Notes: generated from the sequence alone by a model not told the origin. 64,000 bases of DNA from Vibrio sp. FE10 (GCF_030297155.1 NZ_AP028067.1:2852001-2916000); one strand, 5' to 3'. Shown: positions 35,996 to 46,926, numbered from the stretch's first letter. A program made the numbers and translations.

Positions 35996-36754
35996 ATGAC
36001 TATTGAATCCATTCCACGCTCAGGCTTTGGCTATTTTATTTTCGGAATAAAAATCGCTTTGTCACCGAGTATTCGTAAGTTTGTTTTACTTCCACTCATC
36101 GCTAACGTGTTACTCGTTGGTGGTGCTTTGTTTTATATCTTCTCCAACCTCAACACTTGGATTGAAGGATGGATTGGTGCATTGCCAAGCTTCTTGTCGT
36201 GGTTGTCATACATTTTATGGCCGCTACTGGTCATAACCGTCTTGGCCACATTTTCGTATTTCTTTAGCACGCTCGCTAACTTCATTGCTGCGCCGTTCAA
36301 TGGATTACTCGCAGAAAAGGTAGAAGAGCTGCTTAGTGGCAAAAAAGTAAATGACGATGGTTTTCTTGATGTCCTCAAAGATACGCCACGTATATTAGCG
36401 AGAGAATGGCGCAAGCTTGTCTACGTTCTGCCAAAAGCGATAGGTTTATTCCTACTTTTGTTAATTCCAGCACTAGGACAAACCGTTGCACCGTTTTTAT
36501 GGTTCATCTTCACTGCCTGGATGCTCGCTATCCAGTACGCTGATTACCCATTTGATAACCATAAAATCAAATTCGATGATATGAGAAATATTTTGAAACA
36601 AAAACAAGGTAAGACCTACAGCTTCGGCGCGCTTGTTTCTGTGTTTACGACAATCCCTATTTTAAACCTCATCGTGGTACCTGTTGCTGTTTGTGGTGCC
36701 ACAGCCATGTGGGTTGTTGAATTCAAAGAACAAGCATTACACTCTCGTCGATAA
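35996..36754 (+). CDS. cysZ: sulfate transporter CysZ
   Basis: 252 residues with four or more hydrophobic helices and the family features SGFGYFIFGIKIALSPSIRKFVLLPLIANVLL at the N-terminus and RNILKQKQGKTYSFGALVS near the C-terminus. CysZ is an inner-membrane sulfate permease feeding the assimilation pathway, and the cysK gene is 220 bases downstream, as in E. coli. Confidence 0.95.
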   Translation: MTIESIPRSGFGYFIFGIKIALSPSIRKFVLLPLIANVLLVGGALFYIFSNLNTWIEGWIGALPSFLSWLSYILWPLLVITVLATFSYFFSTLANFIAAPFNGLLAEKVEELLSGKKVNDDGFLDVLKDTPRILAREWRKLVYVLPKAIGLFLLLLIPALGQTVAPFLWFIFTAWMLAIQYADYPFDNHKIKFDDMRNILKQKQGKTYSFGALVSVFTTIPILNLIVVPVAVCGATAMWVVEFKEQALHSRR

Positions 36755-36977
36755 ACGAGCCAACTTACCTTTCCGCGCCTATCTTTTGAGGATTCACTTA
36801 CCAATAAAGATAGGCGTGAACTCTGCTACATATCTATATGATATAACTTTTTAATCCTTTTACCTTTTTTTCAAGTTGTTTAATCTAAATTCAAGCTGAA
36901 CAAACATCGAAAGACACTAGACGGTAAAGTGATTGATATACTACGTTTAGTTCTGTCATTAAATGAAGGAATATCGC

Positions 36978-37946
36978 ATGAGCAAGATCTACGAAGACAA
37001 CACCCTAACGATTGGTAACACACCGCTAGTCCGCCTTAACAAAGTAAGCAAAGGTAACGTCCTAGCTAAGATCGAAGCTCGTAACCCAAGCTTCAGTGTT
37101 AAGTGTCGTATCGGTTCAAACATGATCTGGGAAGCAGAAAAAGCAGGAACTCTGAAACCAGGTATCGAACTTGTTGAACCGACCAGTGGTAACACCGGTG
37201 TTGCTCTTGCATTCGTAGCAGCGGCGCGCGGTTACAAGCTAACGCTGACTATGCCTGAGTCAATGAGCCTAGAACGTCGTAAGCTGCTTAAAGCGCTTGG
37301 CGCAAACCTAGTGCTAACTGAAGCACCAAAAGGCATGAACGGCGCGATTGCTAAAGCAGAAGAGATTGTTGCTTCAGACCCAGACAAGTACCTACTACTA
37401 CAACAGTTCAACAACCCAGCGAACCCACAAATTCACGAGCAGACAACGGGCCCGGAAATTTGGGAAGCAACAGACGGCGAGATCGACGTGTTTGTAGCGG
37501 GTGTTGGTACGGGCGGTACTATCACTGGTACAAGTCGTTACATTAAAGGTGAAAAAGGCAAAGCCATCACTTCAGTAGCGGTTGAACCAGCAGAGTCTCC
37601 AGTTATCGCACAAGCGCTTGCAGGCGAAGAAATCAAACCTGCTCCGCACAAAATCCAAGGTATTGGTGCAGGTTTCATCCCCGGAAACCTCGATTTAGAG
37701 ATTATTGACCGAGTTGAATCGGTAACTTCTGAAGAAGCGATTGAGATGGCTCAACGCCTAATGAAAGAAGAAGGTATCCTTGCTGGTATCTCATCTGGCG
37801 CAGCTGTTGTTGCAGCAAACAGAATCGCAGAACTACCTGAATTTGCAGGGAAAACTATTGTTACCGTACTACCAAGCTCTGGTGAACGTTACCTGAGCAC
37901 AGCCTTGTTTGCAGGCATCTTTACGGAAAAAGAGAACCAACAGTAA
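36978..37946 (+). CDS. cysK: cysteine synthase A (O-acetylserine sulfhydrylase)
   Basis: The start is ATG 36978 ([20 protein letters not shown]), with GAAGGA about eight bases before; a 5-codon longer form from 36963 is less likely. The PLP lysine lies in [16 protein letters not shown] and the phosphate loop is [31 protein letters not shown] binds cofactor. It makes L-cysteine from O-acetylserine and sulfide. 322 residues, normal length. Confidence 0.97.
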   Translation: MSKIYEDNTLTIGNTPLVRLNKVSKGNVLAKIEARNPSFSVKCRIGSNMIWEAEKAGTLKPGIELVEPTSGNTGVALAFVAAARGYKLTLTMPESMSLERRKLLKALGANLVLTEAPKGMNGAIAKAEEIVASDPDKYLLLQQFNNPANPQIHEQTTGPEIWEATDGEIDVFVAGVGTGGTITGTSRYIKGEKGKAITSVAVEPAESPVIAQALAGEEIKPAPHKIQGIGAGFIPGNLDLEIIDRVESVTSEEAIEMAQRLMKEEGILAGISSGAAVVAANRIAELPEFAGKTIVTVLPSSGERYLSTALFAGIFTEKENQQ

Positions 37947-37972
37947 TATGTGGTCAAATCAATTTTTCGTCC

Positions 37973-37999
37973 AAAAAAGCCCCGTTTAGGGGCTTTTTT
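37973..37999 (+). terminator. terminator after cysK
   Basis: AAAAAAGCCCC (37973-37983) and GGGGCTTTTTT (37989-37999), loop GTTTA. Confidence 0.9.
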
Positions 38000-38248
38000 G
38001 TTGATCCCTGCCCCACCTTTGGTAATATCAGCTCTGTTTTATTTTTCGCTTCAAAATAAAAGAAGCAATAAACAGATTCTGAAAGTCATGAGTACTCAAC
38101 AAAAGACGACCATGGCTGGATAAAAATTTATAATCAGTCTAAGTTCTAACACGAACATAGCGTACTAGCCTCTAGCGAACTTACGTTAAAGCAGTTAAGC
38201 TGAACTGGTTACAAACTTACAAAAAATAAATTAATTGGGGTATATCAA

Positions 38249-38506
38249 ATGTACGAGAAGCAAGTAGAAATCACAGCAGAAAACGGTCTTCACACACGTC
38301 CAGCTGCACAGTTCGTTAAAGAAGCAAAATCTTTCGATGCTGACATCACAGTGACTTCTAACGGCAAAAGCGCTAGCGCGAAAAGCCTGTTCAAGCTACA
38401 AACTTTAGGCCTAGTAAAAGGTACTAACGTTACTATTTCAGCTGAAGGCCCTCAAGCTCAGCAAGCAGTAGACCACCTAGTTGCTCTTATGGATCAACTA
38501 CACTAA
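38249..38506 (+). CDS. ptsH: phosphocarrier protein HPr
   Basis: 85 residues. His15 lies in [16 protein letters not shown] and the serine region is [17 protein letters not shown]. HPr passes phosphate from enzyme I to the sugar-specific IIA proteins. GGGGTAT precedes the ATG. It starts the ptsHI-crr unit. Confidence 0.97.
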   Translation: MYEKQVEITAENGLHTRPAAQFVKEAKSFDADITVTSNGKSASAKSLFKLQTLGLVKGTNVTISAEGPQAQQAVDHLVALMDQLH

Positions 38507-38522
38507 TACGGTCTCCTTCTTT

Positions 38523-38552
38523 CAAAGCCATTTTGCACAGAAAAGTGGCTTT
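38523..38552 (+). terminator. hairpin between ptsH and ptsI (attenuator candidate)
   Basis: CAAAGCCA (38523-38530) and TGGCTTTG (38545-38552) form an 8-bp stem. A short stem with few T residues after it could lower transcription into ptsI or process the mRNA; HPr is usually made in excess over enzyme I. Confidence 0.45.
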
Positions 38553-38643
38553 GTTCGAAATAGATAGCGATAAGCGCGACATTTAGTCGACGACTTAAAG
38601 TCACACATTCTCCCGTTTACAGTTGAACAACTAAGGTAAGGCT

Positions 38644-40368
38644 ATGATTTCAGGCATCCTAGCATCTCCTGGTATTGCTTTCGGTAAAGCACTACTACTT
38701 CAAGAAGATGAAATTGTCCTAAACACTCAATCTATCTCAGACGATCAAGTTGAAGCAGAAGTTCAGCGTTTTTTTGACGCTCGTAACAAATCTTCTCAAC
38801 AACTTGAAGTTGTAAAGCAAAAAGCACTTGAAACTTTTGGCGAAGAAAAAGAAGCAATCTTTGAAGGCCATATCATGCTGCTTGAAGATGAAGAGCTAGA
38901 AGAAGAGATTTTAGCACTCATCAAGAAAGACAAAATGCACGCAGACAACGCGATCTACACAGTGATCGAAGAGCAAGCTGTTGCACTAGAGTCACTTGAT
39001 GATGAGTACCTAAAAGAACGTGCGACTGATATCCGTGATATCGGTACTCGCTTCGTTAAAAATGCACTAGGCATCAACATTGTGTCTCTAGCAGATATCA
39101 ATGAACAAGTTATCCTAGTTGCTTACGACCTAACGCCATCTGAAACTGCACAAATCAACCTAGACTACGTTCTTGGTTTCGCTTGTGACATCGGCGGTCG
39201 TACATCTCATACTTCAATCATGGCACGTTCACTTGAGCTTCCAGCTATCGTTGGTACTAACGATATCACTAAGCAAGTTAAGAACGGCGACATGCTTGTG
39301 CTAGACGCGATGAACAACAAGATCATCATCAACCCTTCTGACGCTGAATTAGCAGAAGCTAAGAAAATCAAATCTGATTTTGAAGCAGAAGCGGCTGAAC
39401 TAGCAAAACTTAAAGACCTACCAGCTATCACGCTTGATAACCATCAAGTAGAAGTTTGCGGCAACATCGGTACAGTTAAAGACTGTGACGGTATCTTGCG
39501 CAACGGTGGCGAAGGTGTTGGTCTGTACCGTACTGAATTCCTATTCATGGACCGTACTGCACTTCCTACTGAAGAAGAGCAATACGTTGCTTACAAAGAA
39601 GTAGCGGAAGCAATGCACGGTGAGTCAGTGATTATCCGTACAATGGATATCGGTGGCGATAAAGATCTTCCATACATGGATCTTCCAGAAGAAATGAACC
39701 CGTTCCTAGGCTGGCGTGCAGTACGTATCAGCTTGGATCGTCGTGAAATCTTACGTGACCAACTACGCGGCATTCTTCGTGCATCTGCACACGGTAAGCT
39801 ACGCATCATGTTCCCAATGATCATTTCTATTGAAGAGATCCGTGAACTGAAAAAAGCAATCGAAGAGTACAAAGTTGAACTTCGCGCTGAAGGTCATGCA
39901 TTCGATGAAGACATCGAAATTGGCGTAATGGTTGAGACTCCAGCAGCAGCTGCAATCGCACACCACCTTGCTAAAGAAGTCGCTTTCTTCTCTATCGGTA
40001 CTAACGATCTAACGCAATACACTCTTGCAGTTGACCGTGGTAACGAGATGATTTCTCACCTTTACAACCCACTATCTCCAGCGGTTCTTCTTGTAATCAA
40101 GCAAGTAATCGATGCTTCTCATAAAGAAGGCAAATGGACAGGTATGTGTGGCGAGCTAGCAGGCGATGAGCGTGCAACTCTACTTCTTCTTGGTATGGGT
40201 CTAGATGAGTTCTCTATGAGCGGTATCTCTATCCCTAAAGTTAAGAAAGTAATCCGTAACTCTAACTTCGCAGAAGTTAAAGCTATGGCTGACGAAGCAC
40301 TATCTCTACCTACAGCTGCAGAAATTGAAGCTTGCGTAGAAAAGTTCATCGCTGAGAAAACTCAGTAA
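38644..40368 (+). CDS. ptsI: PTS enzyme I (phosphoenolpyruvate-protein phosphotransferase)
   Basis: 574 residues. The phosphorylated histidine is in [35 protein letters not shown] is the PEP-binding signature, and [20 protein letters not shown] closes the catalytic site. It takes phosphate from PEP and passes it to HPr. The codon pattern suggests high expression. AAGGTAAGGCT lies before ATG 38644. Confidence 0.97.
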   Translation: MISGILASPGIAFGKALLLQEDEIVLNTQSISDDQVEAEVQRFFDARNKSSQQLEVVKQKALETFGEEKEAIFEGHIMLLEDEELEEEILALIKKDKMHADNAIYTVIEEQAVALESLDDEYLKERATDIRDIGTRFVKNALGINIVSLADINEQVILVAYDLTPSETAQINLDYVLGFACDIGGRTSHTSIMARSLELPAIVGTNDITKQVKNGDMLVLDAMNNKIIINPSDAELAEAKKIKSDFEAEAAELAKLKDLPAITLDNHQVEVCGNIGTVKDCDGILRNGGEGVGLYRTEFLFMDRTALPTEEEQYVAYKEVAEAMHGESVIIRTMDIGGDKDLPYMDLPEEMNPFLGWRAVRISLDRREILRDQLRGILRASAHGKLRIMFPMIISIEEIRELKKAIEEYKVELRAEGHAFDEDIEIGVMVETPAAAAIAHHLAKEVAFFSIGTNDLTQYTLAVDRGNEMISHLYNPLSPAVLLVIKQVIDASHKEGKWTGMCGELAGDERATLLLLGMGLDEFSMSGISIPKVKKVIRNSNFAEVKAMADEALSLPTAAEIEACVEKFIAEKTQ

Positions 40369-40474
40369 TCACCAAGAGCTTAATAAAGTTAGACGGCTAA
40401 AAATAGTCGTCTAATTTGTTAGATTGGTATAGTATATTCTACAGAATAAAACTAAACGTTAGGAGCATGACACA

Positions 40475-40984
40475 ATGGGTCTGTTTGACAAACTGAAAAA
40501 GCTAGTATCTGACGACAGCGCTGACGCTGGTGCAATCGAAATCATCGCACCTCTATCTGGCGAAATCGTAAATATTGAAGATGTGCCAGATGTTGTTTTC
40601 GCTGAAAAAATCGTTGGTGACGGCATCGCGATCAAACCAGCTGGCGACAAAATGGTTGCTCCAGTTAACGGTACTATCGGTAAGATTTTCGAAACTAACC
40701 ACGCATTCTCTATCGAGTCTGACGACGGTGTTGAGCTTTTCGTTCACTTCGGTATCGATACTGTTGAACTTAAAGGCGAAGGCTTCACTCGTGTAGCTGA
40801 AGAAGGTCAATCTGTTAAAGCTGGTGACACTATCATCACTTTCGACCTAGCGCTTCTAGAAGAGAAAGCGAAATCTACACTTACTCCAGTTGTTATCTCT
40901 AACATGGACGAAATCAAGGAGCTGAACAAGCTTTCTGGTTCTGTAACTGTTGGCGAAACTCCAGTTCTTAAAGTAACTAAGTAA
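40475..40984 (+). CDS. crr: glucose-specific PTS IIA component
   Basis: 169 residues with the two active histidines in [25 protein letters not shown] and the acidic N-terminal helix. IIA-Glc phosphorylates glucose permease and controls adenylate cyclase and uptake of other sugars. TAGGAGC lies before the ATG. Last gene of the PTS unit. Confidence 0.97.
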   Translation: MGLFDKLKKLVSDDSADAGAIEIIAPLSGEIVNIEDVPDVVFAEKIVGDGIAIKPAGDKMVAPVNGTIGKIFETNHAFSIESDDGVELFVHFGIDTVELKGEGFTRVAEEGQSVKAGDTIITFDLALLEEKAKSTLTPVVISNMDEIKELNKLSGSVTVGETPVLKVTK

Positions 40985-41009
40985 TTTCGATTACTTAACT
41001 GCTTTAATT

Positions 41010-41036
41010 AAAACGCTACCTAAGGGTGGCGTTTTT
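41010..41036 (+). terminator. terminator after crr
   Basis: AAAACGCTACC pairs with GGTGGCGTTTT (41010-41020, 41025-41035), one G-T pair, then T residues. Confidence 0.85.
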
Positions 41037-41375
41037 TGTGCCTACTATATTGATCCAGCCGCTTAACCAACGGTTCTGACTGCCGCTCTTCACCTCGTTG
41101 TAGACAGCCCCTCAATAAGCCACAGCAATACCAATCCTTAATTACCAACTAACCCACCCTACTTTGTTATTAAACCAAGTTAAACGCCATTCTAGGCGCT
41201 GCTCCTGCATGTTAAATCATAAGGGATGACTTTCGACCACAACAAAAGCCCTGACATCTAATTCGAATCAAGTTGCCACCAAAAGAGATCCCTGATATCT
41301 CGTTCTACTCGATTCTGAGATGACGACCAACGACTTCGATTCAAGTAGGCAATGAGTCAAATACCTCTCTATACC

Positions 41376-41424
41376 GTCATTCCCTACAGCGAGGGACGAG
41401 CGTGATAGGGAATCACGTTTTTGC
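41376..41424. repeat. dispersed-type palindromic repeat
   Basis: CGTCATTCCCTA is mirrored by TAGGGAATCACG, enclosing CAGCGAGGGACGAGCG. A small intergenic palindrome of the type scattered through Vibrio genomes. Only one copy occurs in this window, so the dispersed nature is inferred. Confidence 0.4.
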
Positions 41425-41481
41425 TCCTTTCAGTACTACGGTACTTTCTCCAACGACACCCTTAACTAAATAACAGGCAAT

Positions 41482-41504
41482 AAAAAACCCAGCCGAAGCT
41501 GGGT
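41482..41504 (-). terminator. terminator after the first flagellin gene
   Basis: ACCCAGC (41487-41493) and GCTGGGT (41498-41504), loop CGAA, T tract on the minus strand. About 100 bases beyond the flagellin stop codon. Confidence 0.82.
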
Positions 41505-41603
41505 CTGTTTAGCGCTCATCTCTCACCACGAGCTAATTTGTGGAAGCCTAACGTCAACGTTTATGAGCAACAACGCTTTTAGTCAACGTGGCTTTTTAAT
41601 CGA

Positions 41604-42737
41604 TTAACCTAGTAGGCTAAGTGCCGAGTTCGGAGCTTGCTTCGCTTGAGCAAGAATCGAGCTTGAAGCTTGAGAAAGGATCTGAGATTTAGTCATCTGA
41701 GTCGTTTCTTTCGCGAAATCGGTATCTTTAATACGGCTCTTAGATGCGTTAACGTTCTCGTTAATGTTGTCTAAGTTGCTGATAGCGTGGTCGAAACGGT
41801 TTTGGAAAGCACCCAGTTCAGCACGGTGGCTGTCTACGTACTTAAGTGCCGCATCGATTACTGCTACAGACTCTTGTGCACCGCCAACTGATGTTACGTC
41901 GATAGTATCAACCGTTACATCTTTGCCAGGTTGCATGCCTAGTTCGCCAGCAAGGCTGCCAGAGAATGCCACTTCGCCTTCAACTTTGTTGTTACCAGTA
42001 AACATTTGTAGCTTACCGTCTTCAGTTACAGACGCTTTAACAGAGTCTTGTTGACCGTTGATGTAAGTTGCTAGCTCTTCGATGTCGTCGCCCGCTTTCG
42101 CAGACACATCGATTTCTTGTGCTTGGCCGAAGTTATCAGTGAACGACATTTTTAGGTCGTTTGCGCCAGCTTGAACGTTCCAGTCTTTGTCTTTCGCGTT
42201 CTCAGTTTGGTAGCTCTTACCACCCATCTGAGCGTTATCAGAACGCATGTCTTTCAGTTGAAGCATTACCGCTTCACCGTTATCCGCACCGATTTGGAAT
42301 GATTTCGTACCGTGAGTACCGTTAAGCAGTTTGTTACCACCAAAAGACGTGGTTTCCGCAATACGGTTCAGTTCGTCGTTTAGTGCTGTTACTTCTTCTT
42401 GAATCGCTACACGCTCAGATTTTGAGTTTGAGCCGTTTGAAGATTGTAGAGACAAATCACGCATACGTTGCAGGATGTTTGTTGTCTCGTTCATTGCACC
42501 TTCAGCAGTTTGTGCAATTGAGATACCGTCGTTCGCGTTACGAACAGCAACATCAAGACCACGACTCTGAACGTTCAAACGGTTCGAGATTTGTAGGCCC
42601 GCAGCGTCATCTTTCGCGCTGTTGATTTTAGAGCCTGAAGCTAGACGCTCCATTGATGTTTGTTGTGCGCTGTTTGCGTTGTTTAGGTAACGTTGTGCTG
42701 TCATCGCTGAAACGTTGGTATTTACATTCACTGCCAT
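41604..42737 (-). CDS. polar flagellin, first copy
   Basis: 377 residues starting [20 protein letters not shown]. The ATG at 42737 has GGAG nine bases upstream; a 19-codon longer frame is not used. Both conserved flagellin domains are present: N-terminal [20 protein letters not shown] and C-terminal [20 protein letters not shown]...LSLLG, with a variable middle. It builds part of the sheathed polar filament. In V. parahaemolyticus the flaCDE locus lies close to crr, and this pair is probably the equivalent, but I do not assign a letter. Confidence 0.93.
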   Translation of the reverse strand: MAVNVNTNVSAMTAQRYLNNANSAQQTSMERLASGSKINSAKDDAAGLQISNRLNVQSRGLDVAVRNANDGISIAQTAEGAMNETTNILQRMRDLSLQSSNGSNSKSERVAIQEEVTALNDELNRIAETTSFGGNKLLNGTHGTKSFQIGADNGEAVMLQLKDMRSDNAQMGGKSYQTENAKDKDWNVQAGANDLKMSFTDNFGQAQEIDVSAKAGDDIEELATYINGQQDSVKASVTEDGKLQMFTGNNKVEGEVAFSGSLAGELGMQPGKDVTVDTIDVTSVGGAQESVAVIDAALKYVDSHRAELGAFQNRFDHAISNLDNINENVNASKSRIKDTDFAKETTQMTKSQILSQASSSILAQAKQAPNSALSLLG

Positions 42738-42818
42738 GGTGACTTCTCCAATTGATTTTCCGGTATAGCGGTTTCCGACGTCTCGGAAAACCAAGTAGTT
42801 ATCTCTAAGTTACTATTA

Positions 42819-42845
42819 ATAACGGCGTGAATACTGAAACCTTTA
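42819..42845 (-). promoter_or_regulatory. sigma-28 (FliA) promoter of the first flagellin
   Basis: On the minus strand TAAA (42842-42845), a spacer of 15 bases and GCCGTTAT (42819-42826), close to the consensus TAAA-N15-GCCGATAA. It lies about 80 bases upstream of the start codon, giving a late flagellar class of expression. Confidence 0.85.
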
Positions 42846-43034
42846 GGAAAAAAACAATAAAATTAAAGAAATAGCGAGAAAGCGGAAGAAAGCGTGACTA
42901 GCCGTAAAATTATCAAAAAAAGATGAGAAAAACGCTAAAGTTGTCGAGATGTCAGTCGAGCGAAAAGTTGTATTTTTATTAACCAAAGGGCTTTAGTTAA
43001 GCTGAATTACCTTTATGAAATTCGAGGCGATTTA

Positions 43035-44168
43035 TTAACCCAGTAAGGTTAAAGCAAGATTCGGCGCTTGCTTTGCTTGAGCCAATATTGTGGTACTCAC
43101 TTGCTGCAGTATTTGCTGCTTGAGCATTTGAGTGGTTTCTTTGGCGTAGTCGGTATCTTTGATTCGGCTGTTGGATGTAGCCAAGTTCTCATGAACGTTT
43201 TCGAGATTGTTTATTGCATGGTCAAAGCGGTTTTGCATCGCGCCGAGTTCGGAGCGGTGACTATCCACATACTTCATCGCTGTATCCAAAATAGAGACAG
43301 CACGCTGCGCGCCACCCACATCGGTCACATTGATGTCATCGACTGATTCGTAATAACCCGCCGACATCGAAAGCTCACTGGCTAACGAACCTGAGAAAGA
43401 GATCGTGCCGGCCGTCTCTTCGCCTGACATATAGATCTGAAGCTGTCCTTCATCATTAACTGAAGCCGAGATCTGATCCGTTTGACCATTAATGTAAGTC
43501 GCCAACTCTTCAATATCATCGCCCGCTTTCGCGTTGATGGTTATCTCTTGTGGCTGACCAAAACGGTCGGTAAACGACATCGTCATATCATTCTGGTTGG
43601 ATTTGACTTCCCACGAGTCACTTGCCATGCCATTGGCGACATAGCTAAAACCACCCATGTTGATGTCATCGGTACGCATGTTTTTCAAACCTATCTGCAC
43701 CGCTTCACCAGAACTGCCACCGATTTGAAATGACGAGCTACCAAAGCTACCGTTAAGGAGTTTTTTACCGCCAAACGAAGTCGTTTCAGCAATTCGATTC
43801 AACTCATCATTTAAGGCGGTCACTTCTTCTTGAATAGCCGTCCTTTCCGACTGGCTATTCGAACCATTACTCGCTTGCAGCGACAAATCTCGCATGCGTT
43901 GCATGATATTAGTGGTTTCATTCATCGCTCCTTCTGCCGTCTGCATAATGGAGATTCCATCGTTCGCATTTCGAACCGCGACATCAATGCCGCTCATCTG
44001 CGCTTCTAATCGATTCGAAATTTGTAAGCCAGCCGCATCGTCTTTTGCACTATTAATACGACTCCCTGAAGCTAAGCGCTCCAAAGATTGGTTCAGCATG
44101 TTGTTGGCGTTCGACAGATTCCTCTGAGCCACCAGCGCTGAGACATTTGTATTAACAGTTATAGCCAT
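43035..44168 (-). CDS. polar flagellin, second copy
   Basis: 377 residues, starting [20 protein letters not shown], with the same conserved ends as the neighbour copy ([49 protein letters not shown]). The central part is diverged. GAAGGTCT precedes the ATG. The two genes lie in tandem on one strand but each has its own sigma-28 promoter, so filament composition can be tuned. Confidence 0.93.
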   Translation of the reverse strand: MAITVNTNVSALVAQRNLSNANNMLNQSLERLASGSRINSAKDDAAGLQISNRLEAQMSGIDVAVRNANDGISIMQTAEGAMNETTNIMQRMRDLSLQASNGSNSQSERTAIQEEVTALNDELNRIAETTSFGGKKLLNGSFGSSSFQIGGSSGEAVQIGLKNMRTDDINMGGFSYVANGMASDSWEVKSNQNDMTMSFTDRFGQPQEITINAKAGDDIEELATYINGQTDQISASVNDEGQLQIYMSGEETAGTISFSGSLASELSMSAGYYESVDDINVTDVGGAQRAVSILDTAMKYVDSHRSELGAMQNRFDHAINNLENVHENLATSNSRIKDTDYAKETTQMLKQQILQQVSTTILAQAKQAPNLALTLLG

Positions 44169-44213
44169 AGACCTTCACTTACAAAAAGATGAATAAAACT
44201 CACGATTGCTCTT

Positions 44214-44240
44214 ATATCGACCAATCTATCTAAAGCTTTA
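44214..44240 (-). promoter_or_regulatory. sigma-28 (FliA) promoter of the second flagellin
   Basis: Minus-strand TAAA (44237-44240), 15-base spacer and GTCGATAT (44214-44221), one base from GCCGATA in the core. About 45 bases upstream of the start codon. Confidence 0.82.
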
Positions 44241-44248
44241 ATAAAAAA

Positions 44249-44264
44249 GGAGCCCTGAGGCTCC
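44249..44264 (-). terminator. terminator after the Dyp peroxidase gene
   Basis: GGAGCC and GGCTCC, loop CTGA, with A residues on the plus strand giving a T tract on the minus strand. Confidence 0.78.
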
Positions 44265-44290
44265 CTTTGTTTATTCTATTTTGAGACGAT

Positions 44291-45214
44291 TTACTTAACC
44301 GTTAATGCACTCAACATGTCAGTTGAAGGAGCAAAGTAGTAAGCGCCTGTCACCGCTTTAGTAAAACGCAGCAGTTGGTCTGTTTTACCATCTGTCACGC
44401 CGTACATGCTCTCTAACATCGCATCAAAGTTATGACGGACATTACAGTAAGCAATGAACAATAGGCCGTGATCGCCCGTTGCTGTACCGTAAGGCAAGCT
44501 GTGACGAACAATTTTAAGGCCCTTGCCTTCTTCTTTGATATCCACACGACCAACGTGAGACGCCGCAGGAACATCGTCTAGCTCAATTGAATCGGGCTTA
44601 GTGCGACCAACGACTTTCTCTTGTGCCGATACATTCAATCGGTTCCAAGCAGGTAGGTTATGCACAAAACGTTGCACCATCACATAACTACCGCCAGCAA
44701 ATTCACCCTCAGGTACAATCGCCACTTCAGCGCGCTGTGCGTCTTTCGGGTTTTCTGTGCCATCAACGAAATCGGTCATGTCACGTGAATCTAGGAAGCG
44801 GTAACCGTAGGTTTCATCAACCACTTCAACGTCTGCCGCTACTTCAGATAGCAATTTACGTAGGATGAAGAAATGCAGATCGTGTCGATTTGAATGACAA
44901 TGAATCAGAACATCAGACAATGTGCTCGGTGCTGTGATATCACCTTCACCAAGCGCTGGGAAATCAATGAGGTCAGACGGAGCAGCTTGCTCGAACTTAT
45001 CCCAAAAAGCCTTTGAGAACGCAACCGACGCCGTTAAGTTCGCATCTGGTTGAGTTTGGTTGAGCTCTTCGATTAGCGAAGGAATCTTTTGAATTTCTGC
45101 TAGTACGTTAGCAGTGTTAGCATTCACTTTTAATTGAACGTAAAGAGCAAAAGGCCCAGCTTCTGGCAAGATAGCACTTTGAACGTTAGGCTGCTCATTT
45201 GAGACATTAAGCAT
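44291..45214 (-). CDS. yfeX: Dyp-type heme peroxidase (YfeX-like)
   Basis: 307 residues. The distal aspartate motif is FVDGTENPKDAQRAE (GxxDG type), SHVGRVDIKEEGKGLKIVRHSLPYGT contains the proximal His and the Arg, and GLLFIAYCNVRHNFDAML is a late block. Dyp-type enzymes oxidise substrates with hydrogen peroxide; YfeX has been linked to porphyrinogen oxidation. It is cytoplasmic with no signal peptide. The DUF2919 (YfeZ-like) gene lies upstream, as the yfeX-yfeZ neighbours in E. coli. Confidence 0.93.
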   Translation of the reverse strand: MLNVSNEQPNVQSAILPEAGPFALYVQLKVNANTANVLAEIQKIPSLIEELNQTQPDANLTASVAFSKAFWDKFEQAAPSDLIDFPALGEGDITAPSTLSDVLIHCHSNRHDLHFFILRKLLSEVAADVEVVDETYGYRFLDSRDMTDFVDGTENPKDAQRAEVAIVPEGEFAGGSYVMVQRFVHNLPAWNRLNVSAQEKVVGRTKPDSIELDDVPAASHVGRVDIKEEGKGLKIVRHSLPYGTATGDHGLLFIAYCNVRHNFDAMLESMYGVTDGKTDQLLRFTKAVTGAYYFAPSTDMLSALTVK

Positions 45215-45279
45215 AGATTATTCCTTCCAGTTTTAGCTTCTAAGTATAATTGTGAATGGGACAAATGTTTTGATGAGAA

Positions 45280-45756
45280 TCAGTCTTCGTGCTCAACCAC
45301 TTTAAAGCAATCCCTCGCGGCATGACTATTGGTTAGAAAAAGCGCTAACCACAGGAGCAACAACAAGGTGATGCCGTTTGACCAGCGGAACCATCCGTTA
45401 TCCAGATAGATTAAATAAATGGTATGAGACCCCTGTGCCAAGATAGCCATCATGGTGACCCAACGCCCCCAAGATACAACTTTATTGAGACGCTTTCTCT
45501 CTGGTGTTCTGAGCCCAAACAACCACATCAGTAGCAAGCTAGGGACACTCAAAGCAATTCCGACATAAAACATCTGGTGATCTGGATAGATGATCTCGAG
45601 GATATCCGTTCCCGACTCTCGGCTTGCGCCCGCAACAATGAAAACGACCAAGGCTTTCGCAAGAAACAGCCAACCTAACCATAGTAAGATTGGGGCTTTC
45701 AAAAAGCCGTGTTTGTCGTATTGTTCTATGGAGTACCGCACAAATCTCACTTTCAC
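45280..45756 (-). CDS. DUF2919 membrane protein (YfeZ-like)
   Basis: 158 residues with four hydrophobic helices (LLWLGWLFLAKALVVFIVAG, FYVGIALSVPSLLLMWLFG, RWVTMMAILAQGSHTIYLIYL, ITLLLLLWLALFL) and the conserved YDKHGFLKAPILLWLGWLFLAK start. Role unknown. Same strand as yfeX, 65 bases upstream of it. Confidence 0.88.
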   Translation of the reverse strand: MKVRFVRYSIEQYDKHGFLKAPILLWLGWLFLAKALVVFIVAGASRESGTDILEIIYPDHQMFYVGIALSVPSLLLMWLFGLRTPERKRLNKVVSWGRWVTMMAILAQGSHTIYLIYLDNGWFRWSNGITLLLLLWLALFLTNSHAARDCFKVVEHED

Positions 45757-45850
45757 TTATTTTCAAACCAACACTTTAACGCAAATCATTCATACTTAAC
45801 TAGGTTTGCGTTATCTTATTGGTTAATCCGTTTTAATTATCGAACTCAGT

Positions 45851-46195
45851 ATGAAAAATAAAACTAATACACCGTCTGTTGAATCTCAACAAGAAGCACT
45901 GAAGATAGCCAAAGCGACGCAAAAACCAGCTCAAACCAAAGAACACACAAAGTTGATTGCTCAGGGTATCGAGAAAGGCATCGCACTTTACAAGAAACAG
46001 CAAAAAGAACGCAGTCGCCAAGCTGATAAAGCAAAAAAACGCGTACAGAAAGAGAAGCAGACTCAACAAGCTAATCTAGACGAAGAGAACAATGTAGACG
46101 CAAGTATTGAAACAACATCAAATCACGCCAGTAAATTGCCGTGGTTACTATTGATCGCAAGCTGGGTTGGTTTCGCGATTTATTTGATGAAATAG
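45851..46195 (+). CDS. DUF2956 protein
   Basis: 114 residues: charged N-terminal helical stretch (SQQEALKIAKATQKPAQTKEHTKLIAQGIEKGIALYKKQQKER), a Lys-rich coil and one C-terminal membrane helix (LPWLLLIASWVGFAIYLMK). This matches DUF2956. Tail-anchored, function unknown. Confidence 0.88.
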   Translation: MKNKTNTPSVESQQEALKIAKATQKPAQTKEHTKLIAQGIEKGIALYKKQQKERSRQADKAKKRVQKEKQTQQANLDEENNVDASIETTSNHASKLPWLLLIASWVGFAIYLMK

Positions 46196-46207
46196 CAGGG
46201 TTAACGT

Positions 46208-46552
46208 ATGAAAAAGGAATTAGTCGCTTTAGCTATGACTGGCATATTATTAGGGTGCACGACACCGACGACAGTCCCACATAGCGAAGCTGACCAAGTA
46301 CAAATGGATTATCACGGACTGATTGATATCAACAAGTGCGAGTACAAAGGGGAAGTCACAGGCAGCGAAGGCCACTGGTACAGCTACCTATTCTTCCCAA
46401 ATGACACTCTGATTCAAGGCGCAATGAACGAATTAAAATCCAACGCCATTGAATTAGGAGCAAACACCATCATATTTACCCTTCCCCAAGACTTTAGTAC
46501 TTCCGTCACTATGCTTGGTACAGCCTACCTGTGTAAGAGAGAAAGTGTGTAA
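46208..46552 (+). CDS. DUF4156 lipoprotein
   Basis: 114 residues. Lipobox LLGC in AMTGILLGCTTP, then the DUF4156 pattern with CEYKGEVTGSEGHWYSYLFFPNDTLIQGAMNELKSNAIELGANTI and a C-terminal Cys. Membrane-anchored, role unknown. It starts 12 bases after the DUF2956 gene. Confidence 0.88.
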   Translation: MKKELVALAMTGILLGCTTPTTVPHSEADQVQMDYHGLIDINKCEYKGEVTGSEGHWYSYLFFPNDTLIQGAMNELKSNAIELGANTIIFTLPQDFSTSVTMLGTAYLCKRESV

Positions 46553-46632
46553 GAGAGAAAGTTAATCAGTAAATCGGCATCTCGTTATGGTTTGATTTTA
46601 CGACGCCCAAAAGAAAGCCAGCTTTCGCTGGC

Positions 46633-46926
46633 TTATGCACTAAATCCAAGGCTTGTTGCTATATCGCCTTTACGTTCGATAACCCATTGACTATCAAATG
46701 GCCCCCAGTCGGATAACTGGTAATAACCATCATTATGACGTCGCCCATCTTGAACAAACATAAGTTCGATACCGATCCCCGGTAACGCCTTGAGTACATC
46801 TTGAATAGTACGACGAGGCCAACCCGTTTTTTCGATGAGTTTAGGCACATTTGGCCTATCAAGGCTTTCCACTAACAATGCTAAATATAGCCGCCTTGCA
46901 AAAACAGGACTCAACTCCATTGACAC
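46633..46926 (-). CDS. winged helix-turn-helix domain protein
   Basis: 97 residues. LYLALLVESLDRPNVPKLIEKTGWPRRTIQDVLKAL is a helix-turn-helix with the conserved TGWPRRTIQ recognition helix; the rest (YYQLSDWGPFDSQWV) fits a wing. This is a small putative DNA-binding protein common in Vibrio, with unknown targets. AGGAGG lies before the ATG. Confidence 0.75.
   Translation of the reverse strand: MSMELSPVFARRLYLALLVESLDRPNVPKLIEKTGWPRRTIQDVLKALPGIGIELMFVQDGRRHNDGYYQLSDWGPFDSQWVIERKGDIATSLGFSA

Larger units (their letters stand above)
41037..41603. other. 567-base spacer with a palindromic intergenic repeat
   Basis: No gene is visible. It contains the palindrome at 41376-41424 and, at its right side, the terminator of the first flagellin gene. 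Composition is ordinary for the genome. Confidence 0.5.
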
